Notes: generated by a model not told the origin, from the sequence alone. A stretch of DNA of 64,000 nt from Neisseriaceae bacterium HSC-16F19 (GCF_024171525.1 NZ_JALJZY010000011.1:1-64000); one strand, 5' to 3'. Numbered from the stretch's first letter, positions 41,568 through 50,042 are shown. Made by a program: numbers and translations.

Positions 41568-43391
41568 ATGAGCCACACCGACTACCACCGCCAAGACGCC
41601 CTGCCCGCAGGCAGCCTGCTGCACAGCTACCGCATCGAACGCACCCTCGGTTCCGGTGCCTTCGGCATCACCTATCTGGCCCGCCACGACCTCTTGGGTT
41701 CCACCCACGTTATCAAGGAATACCTGCCCGACAGCGGCGTGCGCCAGCACGGCAGCAGCAGCGTACTGCCCAAAAGCAGTGCCGATGCCGACCTCTTCAC
41801 CTGGGGTTTGCACAGCTTTTTTGAAGAAGCCAAGCTGCTGCACGGTTTGAGCCACCCGAATATCGTGAAGGTGACCGACCTTTTTGAGGCCAACGGCACG
41901 GCTTATTTCGTGATGCCGTATCTCGGCGGCACCACGCTGTACGCCTGGCTGCGCCAGCACCGTGAGGCCGATGCCGACACCCTCAACCGTATGTTTATCC
42001 CGCTGTTGGAGGGCTTGAAATACATCCACGAACGCGGCCTCCTGCACCGCGACATCAAGCCGGAAAACATCCTCATCAGCGAGGGCGAACAGCCGGTGCT
42101 CATTGATTTCGGCTCCGCGCGGCTGGCCATCGGCCACAAAAGCCGTGCGCTCACGCAAATCCTCACCCCGCATTTCGCCCCCATCGAACAATACAGCGCC
42201 AAGGGCGATTACACCCCGGCGCTGGATTTGTACAGCCTCTCCGGCTGTCTCTACCAGGCCGTGACCCGCGAACTGCCCGAAGAAGCGCCCTCGCGCCTGG
42301 GCGAAACCGACAGCCAGCCCAAGCTGGCCGGCAGCAGCTATGCGCGCCGCTATCCCGACTATTGGCTCGCCGCCATCGACAAAGGCTTAAGCCTGCGCGC
42401 CGCCCAGCGTTTCCAAAGCGCGCTCGCCATGCAGCAGGCGCTGTTGGGCACGGATGCCGGTGAAGACCAGGCCGCCCCGGCCACCCGCATCAGCACAGCC
42501 GCCACCGCTCCGGCCGCCGCCCGCACCACCGTACAACCCGCCGCCGCCCAAACACCCGCACCCAAAAGCAGCGGCAAACGCCTGTGGCTGTGGGCCTCCC
42601 TGCCCGCACTGGCGTTGGCAGGCATAGCCGCCACCGTCCTCTACCGCGACCAAGAGGCCGACACAAGCCCTGCCGCCGCCAGCCAGGCCGCACCCGCCGC
42701 CAGTGCCGTGGACGGCATCCAACAGGAAAACTACCACGGCACCCTGCGCTATCCCGACGGCTCCGTATATGAAGGCATGATCAGCAACGGCCGCGCCAAC
42801 GACCCCGAAGGCAAACGCACCTATGCCAACGGCGCCGTGTGCATCGGCAGCTTCAAAGACGACGAGCGCCACGGCGAAGTGTTATGCAGCGGCTATCCCG
42901 ACGGCAGCCGCTATGAAGGCGAGTGGCAGCGCGACCGCAGGCACGGCGAGGGCGAATACCGCTACGGCAACGGCGACCGATACAAAGGCTGGTGGCAAAA
43001 CGACCGCCGCCACGGCTCCGGCGTACACACCTACACCCACGGCCCCATGGTGGTGATTTACCAAGGCGGCTTTGCCGACGACCATCCCGAAGGCGAAGGT
43101 GCACTGACCTATCCGGATAACGGCGATGTCTGCTACGGCACTTTTGGCCAAGACAGCGCCGCCTTCCACTGCCCCTCCGACAAGGTGCCCGGTTTTTACC
43201 GCGACTACAAAGGCGGCTTCAAAGACGGCTGGCCCTCCGGCGAAGGCGAAGCCCTCTTCAACAACGGCGCCAGCTATGTCGGCCAATGGCAAAACGGCAC
43301 CTTTCACGGCCAAGGTGTCCTCATCACCTCCAACGGCAGCGTGTACCGCGGACAGTTTGTCCAAGGCAAACCGGTGGACGATGCGCCTTAA
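41568..43391 (+). CDS. Membrane Ser/Thr protein kinase with C-terminal MORN repeats
   Basis: A 607-residue protein. The Hanks-type kinase domain (about 20-292) has the glycine loop GSGAFG, Lys50, Glu87, HRDIKPEN (160-167) and DFG (180-182), so it should be active. A Pro/Ala-rich linker leads to one transmembrane helix (about 339-359). The remaining 220 residues lie outside and consist of MORN repeats (YEGEW...HGEGEY, YKGWW...HGSGV, YVGQW...FHGQGV), which bind lipids or proteins. Signalling from the envelope is inferred. It is in the same orientation as the patatin gene. Confidence 0.88.
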   Translation: MSHTDYHRQDALPAGSLLHSYRIERTLGSGAFGITYLARHDLLGSTHVIKEYLPDSGVRQHGSSSVLPKSSADADLFTWGLHSFFEEAKLLHGLSHPNIVKVTDLFEANGTAYFVMPYLGGTTLYAWLRQHREADADTLNRMFIPLLEGLKYIHERGLLHRDIKPENILISEGEQPVLIDFGSARLAIGHKSRALTQILTPHFAPIEQYSAKGDYTPALDLYSLSGCLYQAVTRELPEEAPSRLGETDSQPKLAGSSYARRYPDYWLAAIDKGLSLRAAQRFQSALAMQQALLGTDAGEDQAAPATRISTAATAPAAARTTVQPAAAQTPAPKSSGKRLWLWASLPALALAGIAATVLYRDQEADTSPAAASQAAPAASAVDGIQQENYHGTLRYPDGSVYEGMISNGRANDPEGKRTYANGAVCIGSFKDDERHGEVLCSGYPDGSRYEGEWQRDRRHGEGEYRYGNGDRYKGWWQNDRRHGSGVHTYTHGPMVVIYQGGFADDHPEGEGALTYPDNGDVCYGTFGQDSAAFHCPSDKVPGFYRDYKGGFKDGWPSGEGEALFNNGASYVGQWQNGTFHGQGVLITSNGSVYRGQFVQGKPVDDAP

Positions 43392-43404
43392 GCGTCAAAC
43401 CGCC

Positions 43405-43441
43405 AAAAAGGCTGCCTGAAAAATTTTCAGGCAGCCTTTTT
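43405..43441. terminator. Bidirectional terminator from paired uptake sequences
   Basis: AAAAAGGCTGCCTGAAAA and its inverse between the convergent kinase gene and pyrI. Confidence 0.9.
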
Positions 43442-43454
43442 ACACCCGCAAACC

Positions 43455-43913
43455 TTAAGCTTCGGCCACCGCCTCGCGCACATAGGTTTTTTCGCAATAA
43501 TGGCATTTGAGCTTGGTCTGGCCGTCATTCTGGCGCACATAAAACAAGCTCGTCACCGGCTCGCCGTGGCTGGCGCAATTGCGGTTGGGGCAGCGGAACA
43601 CTTCGCTGATTTTCTCCGGCAGGGTGAGGTGTTTTTTCTTCACCACGCTGAAGTCGGCAATCACATTCACCGTGGCCGTGGGCGCAAACAGCGCCAGGCG
43701 GTTGGCGGCCTCGTCGTCCAGCTGCACGCCGGTAATCTTGATGATGTCTTTGCTGCCGTGGTTTTTGCTCGGCAGATTAAAACCCACAGTCACGGCGCTG
43801 CCGTAATCCAAGAGCTTGAACTGGCGCAAAATCGCCAAGCCCTGCCCCGCCGGGATGTGGTCGATCACCGTGCCGTCTTTAATGGCTTCGACACTGAGTT
43901 TGGTATGGCTCAT
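43455..43913 (-). CDS. pyrI: Aspartate carbamoyltransferase regulatory subunit
   Basis: A 152-residue regulatory chain that binds CTP and ATP and holds the catalytic trimers through a zinc site. The zinc cysteines are 108, 113, 137 and 140. Downstream of pyrB by 11 bp with a GAAGGAG site. The start at 43913 gives the conserved MSHTKLSVEAIK. Confidence 0.96.
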   Translation of the reverse strand: MSHTKLSVEAIKDGTVIDHIPAGQGLAILRQFKLLDYGSAVTVGFNLPSKNHGSKDIIKITGVQLDDEAANRLALFAPTATVNVIADFSVVKKKHLTLPEKISEVFRCPNRNCASHGEPVTSLFYVRQNDGQTKLKCHYCEKTYVREAVAEA

Positions 43914-43924
43914 GGGGCACTCCT

Positions 43925-44845
43925 TCACACTTGTTCGTTCAAAATCAGCGACACAATCGCCTGGCGCGCAAACACGCCGTTGCTGGCCTGCTCGAAATAA
44001 TAGGCATGCGGCGTGGCATCGACATCCGGGTGGATTTCGTCCACCCGCGGCAGCGGATGCAGCACGCGCAGATTGGGCTTGGCCCCGGCGAGCATGGCGG
44101 CATTGAGATTGAATTTGCCCTGGATTTTGGCAAATTCCTGCTCGTCGAAACGCTCGCGCTGCACGCGGGTCATATACAGAATATCGGCCCAGGCCACCGC
44201 CTCTTCCAGATTGGGAAACACCTCGAAACGGCAGCCGTGCTCGGCCAAGCCCTCGGTGATGTAATCGGGCATGGCGAGGCTGGGCGGCGACACAAAGGCA
44301 AATTCGCAGCCCCAACGTTGCAACGCCTGCGCCAGCGAATGCACGGTGCGGCCGTATTTCAAATCCCCGGCCATGGCGATTTTGAGGTTTTTCAGGCTGC
44401 CCTGGGTTTCGTAAATGGTGACCAAATCGAGCAGGGTTTGGCTGGGATGCTGGTTGGTACCGTCGCCGGCATTGATCACCGGCACGGCGGAAAACTCGCT
44501 CGCCACCCGCGCCGCACCGTCTTTGGGATGGCGCATCACAATGGCGTCGGTATAGCTGCTGATGATGCGGGCGGTATCGGCCAAGGTTTCGCCTTTTTTG
44601 GCGCTGGTATTGGCGCCGTCGGCAAAACCGATGACCTGGCCGCCCAAGCGCTGCACCGCGGTTTCAAACGACAAACGCGTGCGCGTGGAAGGCTCGAAAA
44701 AACAGGAGGCAATCAGGCGGCCGCGCAACAAATCCGGCTGCGGCGTCTGCTTGAGTTTGAGGGAGGTGTGCAGCAGGCATTCGAGCTGGGCATCGGACAA
44801 ATCGTTAACAGATACCAAATGGCTGCGGTAAAGCGGATTGGTCAT
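43925..44845 (-). CDS. pyrB: Aspartate carbamoyltransferase catalytic subunit
   Basis: A 306-residue transcarbamoylase for the first committed step of pyrimidine synthesis. The carbamoyl phosphate motif STRTR lies at 53-57, and HPSQTLLD and the loop around PLPRVDEI are present. I chose ATG 44845 behind TTGAGG; an ATG four codons upstream is less well placed. The leader shows a UTP-responsive attenuator arrangement. Confidence 0.96.
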   Translation of the reverse strand: MTNPLYRSHLVSVNDLSDAQLECLLHTSLKLKQTPQPDLLRGRLIASCFFEPSTRTRLSFETAVQRLGGQVIGFADGANTSAKKGETLADTARIISSYTDAIVMRHPKDGAARVASEFSAVPVINAGDGTNQHPSQTLLDLVTIYETQGSLKNLKIAMAGDLKYGRTVHSLAQALQRWGCEFAFVSPPSLAMPDYITEGLAEHGCRFEVFPNLEEAVAWADILYMTRVQRERFDEQEFAKIQGKFNLNAAMLAGAKPNLRVLHPLPRVDEIHPDVDATPHAYYFEQASNGVFARQAIVSLILNEQV

Positions 44846-44885
44846 GGCATACCTCAAAACGGATGGAAAGCGGAAATCGGGCGAT

Positions 44886-44909
44886 AAAAAAGCCCTTCGC
44901 TAAAGGGCT
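44886..44909 (-). terminator. pyrBI attenuator terminator
   Basis: In the minus direction AGCCCTTTAGCGAAGGGCT is followed by six T. It lies 41 bp upstream of the pyrB ATG and after the leader ORF, so it must be passed for pyrBI expression. Confidence 0.8.
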
Positions 44910-44980
44910 GTGTTTAATAACAATAAAACATGCGCCGCAGCAAAGCAGGCGGATGTCGGCAGGGCGGACAAAGCGGGCAT
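44900..44980 (-). CDS. Putative pyrBI leader peptide (26 residues)
   Basis: An open frame of 26 codons whose TAG stop lies inside the attenuator stem. Its last ten codons run through a U-rich stretch (VLLLLN region) just before the hairpin. This is the arrangement of the E. coli pyrBI leader, where RNA polymerase pausing at U residues sets coupling to the translating ribosome. The peptide sequence itself is not conserved in such systems. The ribosome binding site is weak. Confidence 0.6.
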   Translation of the reverse strand: MPALSALPTSACFAAAHVLLLLNTAL

Positions 44981-45015
44981 GGCGTGGAATTCCGGCAGGG
45001 TGGAAAGGTGGCTGA

Positions 45016-45021
45016 ATTATA
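45016..45021 (-). promoter_or_regulatory. -10 box of the pyrBI promoter
   Basis: TATAAT on the minus strand, about 36 bp before the leader ATG. The -35 region falls in an uptake sequence (near 45040) and is poor. Confidence 0.6.
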
Positions 45022-45039
45022 GCAAAAATCGGGCATGCA

Positions 45040-45138
45040 GGCTGCCTGAAACCGCAAACAGATTCTGCGACTGCGCTGTCGCTGCGCGCAGAATGACGGG
45101 CTTGCGGTCATCCTGCGCGCAGTCGCAGGATCTTGATG
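45040..45138. repeat. 99-bp direct repeat, left copy
   Basis: Begins with an uptake sequence and contains GATTCTGCGACTGCG... and CATCCTGCGCGCAGTCGCAG, both able to fold. A close copy, with roughly ten differences, lies at 45969-46067 in the same orientation. Confidence 0.85.
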
Positions 45139-45142
45139 ACAA

Positions 45143-45205
45143 GTAGGTCGGCTCTCCGAGCCGACGCGCATAAAATTTTAAAGTCGGCTCGGAGAGCCGA
45201 CCTAC
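45143..45205. repeat. GTAGG palindrome, copy 7 (TCGGCTC type)
   Basis: Same arms as 17768-17828 and 36406-36467 with a different A/T-rich loop. Confidence 0.85.
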
Positions 45206-45216
45206 CGCTGCGCTAC

Positions 45217-45260
45217 TATGCCGTTATGGCTTTTGTCGGGCATCAGTGCCCGACCTACGG
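45217..45260. repeat. 44-bp direct repeat flanking the nicotinamidase-like gene, left copy
   Basis: TATGCCGTTATGGCTTTTGT then CGGGCATCAGTGCCCGACCTACGG. It matches 45923-45966 with three differences. It touches the stop codon of the gene at 45261. Confidence 0.85.
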
Positions 45261-45911
45261 TCAAACCTGGTCCCTCCCCCAAGCCTCCGCCACCGCCGCC
45301 GCATTCACCAGCAACACCGCCCCCGCTGCCCGCATCGCCGTTTCCGCCGCAGCCACGGTTTCCGCCGCAATGCCACGGCAGGCGGCCAGATTCACATACA
45401 CCTGCCAGCCGCCGCGATTATGGCGGCACAGCTGCAAGACCGTATCCTTGACACAATAATCGGTGGCCAAACCGCCCACCACAATCTGCCGCGCCTGCCG
45501 CACTTCAAGCCATTCCAACAAACCGGTGCTCACGCGCTCGTGCCCGTCGTGAAAGCAGGCGCCATAGGGGTGCAGATGGCGGTCCAAGCCTTTGTGCACC
45601 AGAAAATCATAGTCTTCCGGCTCCGGCAGCCCCGGCAGCGGCAGAAAACCTTCCGTACCCACCTCGGCATGGCGCACCCAGGTCAAATCCGCATGCGGAT
45701 ACGCCAAAGGCTGCAACATTTGGTCGGGGCTGTCCACCACCCACACCGCTTGGGCGCTGTGGGCATCGCGGGTGAGCACACGGTAATCGGCCAATGCGGC
45801 TTGGGCATTGAGTTCGGGCACAATCAAATCGCCCTCGGCCACCGGCAATTCCTGCGGGCACAAAGGCGAAAATGCCCGTTGGGCGTCCACTTCGATACTG
45901 ATGCGTGTCAT
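45261..45911 (-). CDS. Nicotinamidase-like isochorismatase-fold hydrolase
   Basis: A 216-residue cysteine hydrolase. The catalytic triad is Asp9 (VDAQRAF), Lys107 (VHKG) and Cys153 (LATDYC); GGLATDYCVKDT is the PncA signature. It probably turns nicotinamide into nicotinate for NAD salvage. The gene is bracketed by 44-bp direct repeats and then by 99-bp repeats, so it could behave as a movable or deletable cassette. Confidence 0.9.
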   Translation of the reverse strand: MTRISIEVDAQRAFSPLCPQELPVAEGDLIVPELNAQAALADYRVLTRDAHSAQAVWVVDSPDQMLQPLAYPHADLTWVRHAEVGTEGFLPLPGLPEPEDYDFLVHKGLDRHLHPYGACFHDGHERVSTGLLEWLEVRQARQIVVGGLATDYCVKDTVLQLCRHNRGGWQVYVNLAACRGIAAETVAAAETAMRAAGAVLLVNAAAVAEAWGRDQV

Positions 45912-45922
45912 GCAGTGTTCCT

Positions 45923-45966
45923 TATGCTGTTATGGATTTTGTCGGGCATCAATGCCCGACCTACGG
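45923..45966. repeat. 44-bp direct repeat, right copy
   Basis: TATGCTGTTATGGATTTTGT then CGGGCATCAATGCCCGACCTACGG, 11 bp upstream of the nicotinamidase-like start codon. Confidence 0.85.
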
Positions 45967-45968
45967 CT

Positions 45969-46067
45969 GGCTGCCTGAAACGACAAACAGATTCTGCGAC
46001 TTCGCTGTCGCTGCGCGCAGAATGACCGGACTGTTGTCATCCTGCGCGCAGTCGCAGGATCTTGATG
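45969..46067. repeat. 99-bp direct repeat, right copy
   Basis: Copy of 45040-45138 in the same orientation, again starting with an uptake sequence. Confidence 0.85.
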
Positions 46068-46078
46068 GCACATCAGCC

Positions 46079-46156
46079 GTAGGTCGGATACTTGTATCCG
46101 ACACATCATCATGTGCAAAAGCCTTGCCCAATGTCGGATTCAAGAATCCGACCTAC
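46079..46156. repeat. GTAGG palindrome, copy 8 (TCGGATA/ATCCGAC type)
   Basis: GTAGGTCGGATACTTGTATC and an inverse arm GTCGGATTCAAGAATCCGACCTAC with a 35-bp loop. It and the neighbouring repeats fill the 358-bp spacer before the membrane protein gene. Confidence 0.75.
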
Positions 46157-46269
46157 GGCTGCCTGAAACCAAACACAGTGAGTTTCTGCGTAGTCAAAAC
46201 CGCCGCCAGCATAACACGCGCCGCCGCTTCTGCTAAGATGCGGGGCTATGTCACTACCGGAATAACCCT

Positions 46270-47310
46270 ATGGACATACGCCCGCAACATCTGCAAGACG
46301 CCGTGGACCACGGCATTATCAATCCGCAACAGGCCGAGGCGCTGTGGCAGCTGTGGCAAACGCAAAACCGCCATGTGCCGCAGTTTCGCATGAGTCATGT
46401 GCTCTATTATCTCGGCGGCCTCATCGCCATCGGCGCCATGTCGCTGTTTATGAATTTGGGCTGGGAACATTTCGGCGGCGGCGCCATTGTGGCGCTGTGC
46501 GTGGTGTACGGCATCGCCGCGCTGGCGCTGACCGAATATTTCGGCCGCAAAAACCTGCTGATTCCCGCCGGACTCACCGCCGCCTTTGGGGTGGTACTGG
46601 TGCCTTTGGCGGTGTATGGCGCCCAACAGGCGCTGGGCCTGTGGCCGGACGACTGGCATTACCGCGACTACCACCGCTGGGCGGACTGGCGCTGGGTGAT
46701 GATGGAGCTGGCCACGCTGGCCGCCGCGGCGCTGATGTTGTGGCGCTATCGCTATCCTTTCCTCATGCTGCCGCTGGCGGTCACCCTGTGGTATGTGTCT
46801 ATGGATGCGGCCGAATGGTGGCTGCTGGCAGATACCGGTTTTGCATCCATGGAATTCAAATACCGCGTCTCCATGGTCTTTGGCCTGGCCATGCTGGCCC
46901 TGGCGGTGTGGATTGATTTTCGCAACCACAGCCGTCGCGATTTCCCGTTTTGGCTGTATATCTTCGGCACGCTCACCTTCTGGTGCGGCCTCACATTTCT
47001 CGATTCCGACAGCGAATGGGCAAAATTCGTTTATTTCCTCATTAATGTGACCTTGGTGTTTGCCGGGGTGTTGCTGCGCCGCCGCGTGCTCGCCGTATTC
47101 GGCGCCATGGGCATGTTCGGCTACGGCTGGTATTTGGCCGACAAGATATTCAAAGACAGCTGGCTGTTTCCCATCGCCCTGACCCTGTTGGGGCTGGTGA
47201 TGGTGGGCATAGGCGTGTGGTGGCAAAAAAACGAAGCCCGCTTAAACCGGCAACTGCGCCAGGCCATGCCCAAACCGATACGCGAATTTCTGGAACGTAA
47301 AGCTGTTTAA
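46270..47310 (+). CDS. Multi-pass membrane protein, DUF2157-like
   Basis: A 346-residue protein with an N-terminal soluble part (about 1-40, HLQDAVDHGIINPQQAEALW) and about nine transmembrane segments. The N-terminal pattern recalls DUF2157 proteins. Function unknown. The C-terminus is basic. It ends before a paired uptake-sequence terminator. Confidence 0.75.
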   Translation: MDIRPQHLQDAVDHGIINPQQAEALWQLWQTQNRHVPQFRMSHVLYYLGGLIAIGAMSLFMNLGWEHFGGGAIVALCVVYGIAALALTEYFGRKNLLIPAGLTAAFGVVLVPLAVYGAQQALGLWPDDWHYRDYHRWADWRWVMMELATLAAAALMLWRYRYPFLMLPLAVTLWYVSMDAAEWWLLADTGFASMEFKYRVSMVFGLAMLALAVWIDFRNHSRRDFPFWLYIFGTLTFWCGLTFLDSDSEWAKFVYFLINVTLVFAGVLLRRRVLAVFGAMGMFGYGWYLADKIFKDSWLFPIALTLLGLVMVGIGVWWQKNEARLNRQLRQAMPKPIREFLERKAV

Positions 47311-47318
47311 TCACCCAC

Positions 47319-47355
47319 AGGCTGCCTGAAACCGTTTTTCAGGCAGCCCTTTTTT
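47319..47355 (+). terminator. Terminator from paired uptake sequences
   Basis: AGGCTGCCTGAAA and its inverse with an 8-base spacer and a run of six T. Confidence 0.85.
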
Positions 47356-47416
47356 GCACCCAATTCCCAAAAGCATTATCCTTGCGCCTTTTGCTGTCCG
47401 CTTGCACTCCCTTCCC

Positions 47417-47677
47417 ATGCCCACCTTGTATCTGTCTGCCGATGATATCGAACGCAGCTATGGTAGCGGTAATTTTGACGATGCCGCCGACACCCTGGCC
47501 GCCTGGCTGGCCGGGCACGGCATCCACAGTGTCCGCTTCGATATCGACAGCACGCATCCCAACCCTTGGTTTCACGCCTTATGCGTGGAACTGCCTGTTG
47601 TTGACCCTGCCCTGTTGCAGCATTTTTACGCCTGGCTCGCCCAGGAAAACATTGAAATTTTGAAAGTCACACCATGA
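47417..47677 (+). CDS. Small hypothetical protein coupled to tex
   Basis: An 86-residue acidic protein (start MPTLYLSADDIERSYGSG) of unknown function. Its TGA overlaps the tex ATG in the sequence ATGA, so the two are translationally coupled. The frame extends 21 codons upstream to 47354 without a good ribosome binding site. I do not recognise a family. Confidence 0.65.
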   Translation: MPTLYLSADDIERSYGSGNFDDAADTLAAWLAGHGIHSVRFDIDSTHPNPWFHALCVELPVVDPALLQHFYAWLAQENIEILKVTP

Positions 47678-49947
47678 ACATCACCCAAATCATCGCCCAA
47701 GAATTAAACGCCACCGCCGCGCAAATCCAAGCCGCCGTTACCCTGCTCGACGAAGGCGCCACCGTGCCCTTTATCGCCCGCTACCGCAAAGAAGCCACCG
47801 GCGGCCTGGACGACACGCAATTGCGCCATCTGGCCGAACGCCTGCAATACCTGCGCGAGTTGGAAGAGCGCAAGGCCACAGTGCTTAAAAGTATTGAAGA
47901 ACAAGGCAAGCTCACGCCCGAATTGCAGGCGGCGATTGAAGAAACCGACAACAAAACCGCGCTCGAAGACCTGTATCTGCCCTATAAACCCAAGCGCCGC
48001 ACCAAAGCGCAAATCGCGCGTGAACACGGTTTGCAGCCGCTGGCCGATTTGTTGTTGGCCGACCAAAGCCAAGACCCCGAAACCGCCGCACAGGCGTATC
48101 TCAACGAAAACGTGGCCGACACCAAAGCCGCGCTCGACGGCGCGCGCGCCATTCTGATGGAACAATTCGCCGAAGACGCCGAACTTATCGGCCGCCTGCG
48201 CGAAAAACTGTGGAACGAAGCCGAAATCCACGCCCAAGTGATTGCAGGCAAAGAGCAGGACGGCGAAAAATTCAGCGATTATTTCGACCACCGCGAAGCC
48301 GTGCGCGCCATGCCCAGCCACCGCGCGCTGGCGGTTTTGCGCGGCCGCAACGAAGAAATCCTACAAGTCGCCCTCAAATACCAGCCCGACGAAACGCCGA
48401 TTACCGAGCAGAGCGAATACGAAAAAATCATCGCCCGGCACTTTAAAATTTCAGACGGCCACAAATGGCTGCGCGACACCGTGCGCCTGACTTGGCGCGC
48501 CAAAATCTTTTTGTCCTTGGAGTTGGACGCGCTCAACCGCCTGAAAGAGCAGGCCGACACCGATGCCATCACCGTGTTCGCCCGCAACCTCAAAGACTTG
48601 TTGCTCGCCGCCCCCGCAGGCCGTCTGCCCACCCTCGGCCTCGACCCCGGCTACCGCACCGGCATCAAAACCGCGGTGGTCGACGACACCGGCAAGCTCA
48701 TCGACACCGCCGTGGTCTATCTGCACCAAGAAACCAACGCGCTCGCCACGCTGGCGCAGTTGATTAAAAAACACGGCATCAAGCTGATTGCCATCGGCAA
48801 CGGCACCGCCAGCCGCGAAACCGACAAACTGGCGGGTGAATTGGTCAAAGGGCTGCCTGAAATGGGCTTGCACAAAATCGTGGTTTCCGAAGCGGGTGCT
48901 TCCGTGTATTCCGCTTCCGAACTGGCCGCTAAAGAATTCCCCGAGCTGGATGTGAGCCTGCGCGGCGCCGTTTCCATCGCCCGCCGCCTGCAAGACCCGC
49001 TGGCCGAATTGGTGAAAATCGACCCCAAATCCATCGGCGTCGGCCAATACCAGCACGATGTCAACCAAAGCCAGCTCGCCAAATCGCTGGATGCCGTGGT
49101 GGAAGACTGCGTGAACGCCGTCGGCGTGGATGTCAACACCGCCTCCGCCCCGCTGCTCGCCCGCATTTCCGGCCTCAACAGCACGCTGGCGCAAAACATC
49201 GTTGCCTACCGCGACGAAAACGGTGCCTTCGAGAGCCGCAAAAAACTGCTGAAAGTGCCGCGCCTGGGCGAAAAAACCTTCGAGCAGGCCGCAGGCTTTT
49301 TGCGCATCAACGGCGGCCAAGAACCGCTCGACGCCAGCGCCGTGCACCCCGAAGCCTATCCCGTGGTCGCCAAAATGTTGGCAGATTTGCACATCAAAGC
49401 CGCCGATTTAATCGGCAACCGCGAAAAAATCAAACAAATCAAACCCGCCAGCTATACCACCGAACAATTCGGCCTGCCTACCATACTCGACATCCTGGCC
49501 GAACTCGAAAAACCCGGCCGCGACCCGCGCGGCGAATTTCAGACGGCCACCTTCGCCGAAGGTATTAATGAAATCAAAGACCTGCAACCCGGCATGATTT
49601 TGGAAGGCGTGGTATCCAACGTGGCCAACTTCGGCGCCTTTGTCGACATCGGCGTCCACCAAGACGGCCTCGTGCACATCTCCGCCCTGTCGAATAAATT
49701 CGTGCAAGACCCGCGCGAAGTGGTGAAAGCCGGCGACGTGGTGAAAGTGAAAGTGCTGGAAGTAGACGCCGCCCGCAAACGCATCGCCCTGACCATGCGC
49801 TTGGACGACGAACCCGGCGCACAAGCCAAACGCAGCGACAGGCCGTCTGAAAGCCGCAACCAAGGCCGCAGCAGCAAACCGGCACGGCAGGAGAAAGCAC
49901 CTGCCAATTCGGCCATGGCGGATGCGTTGGCGAAGTTGAAGCGGTAA
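47674..49947 (+). CDS. tex: Tex-family RNA-binding transcription accessory protein
   Basis: A 757-residue nucleic-acid-binding factor. An N-terminal helical region leads to the YqgF-like RNase H fold domain (TLGLDPGYRTG, about 320-450), a helix-hairpin-helix part (about 490-570), the S1 domain (about 633-702, GVVSNVANFGAFVDIGVHQDG) and a basic tail. Tex affects transcription and, in Neisseria and Bordetella, toxin or surface gene expression (family knowledge). Three foreign uptake sequences lie inside the gene, which suggests an imported allele. Confidence 0.95.
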   Translation: MNITQIIAQELNATAAQIQAAVTLLDEGATVPFIARYRKEATGGLDDTQLRHLAERLQYLRELEERKATVLKSIEEQGKLTPELQAAIEETDNKTALEDLYLPYKPKRRTKAQIAREHGLQPLADLLLADQSQDPETAAQAYLNENVADTKAALDGARAILMEQFAEDAELIGRLREKLWNEAEIHAQVIAGKEQDGEKFSDYFDHREAVRAMPSHRALAVLRGRNEEILQVALKYQPDETPITEQSEYEKIIARHFKISDGHKWLRDTVRLTWRAKIFLSLELDALNRLKEQADTDAITVFARNLKDLLLAAPAGRLPTLGLDPGYRTGIKTAVVDDTGKLIDTAVVYLHQETNALATLAQLIKKHGIKLIAIGNGTASRETDKLAGELVKGLPEMGLHKIVVSEAGASVYSASELAAKEFPELDVSLRGAVSIARRLQDPLAELVKIDPKSIGVGQYQHDVNQSQLAKSLDAVVEDCVNAVGVDVNTASAPLLARISGLNSTLAQNIVAYRDENGAFESRKKLLKVPRLGEKTFEQAAGFLRINGGQEPLDASAVHPEAYPVVAKMLADLHIKAADLIGNREKIKQIKPASYTTEQFGLPTILDILAELEKPGRDPRGEFQTATFAEGINEIKDLQPGMILEGVVSNVANFGAFVDIGVHQDGLVHISALSNKFVQDPREVVKAGDVVKVKVLEVDAARKRIALTMRLDDEPGAQAKRSDRPSESRNQGRSSKPARQEKAPANSAMADALAKLKR
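48450..48459 (-). repeat. Neisseria-type uptake sequence inside tex, copy 1
   Basis: GCCGTCTGAA on the minus strand (11 of 12 to AGGCCGTCTGAA). Not the resident dialect. Confidence 0.85.
49538..49547 (-). repeat. Neisseria-type uptake sequence inside tex, copy 2
   Basis: GCCGTCTGAA on the minus strand (11 of 12 to the AG-DUS). Confidence 0.85.
49840..49851 (+). repeat. Neisseria-type uptake sequence inside tex, copy 3
   Basis: AGGCCGTCTGAA, a full 12-of-12 AG-DUS, in the basic tail of tex. Confidence 0.9.
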
Positions 49948-49982
49948 ATTACTTTTAAAACAAAAGCATCAATCTTACTTGT

Positions 49983-50042
49983 AAAAAAAATCCCGTTTTT
50001 TTATCATATCGAACCGATATAGAAAAAAACGGGATTTTTTTT
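49983..50042. terminator. Long terminator between tex and the Fic gene
   Basis: AAAAAAAATCCCGTTTTTTT and its inverse enclose a small inner hairpin (ATATCG/CGATAT). It is 35 bp after tex. Confidence 0.9.

Noticed and set aside
45040..46156. CRISPR array
   Set aside because: The repeats are few, of different types, and not evenly spaced with unique spacers; no cas gene is near.
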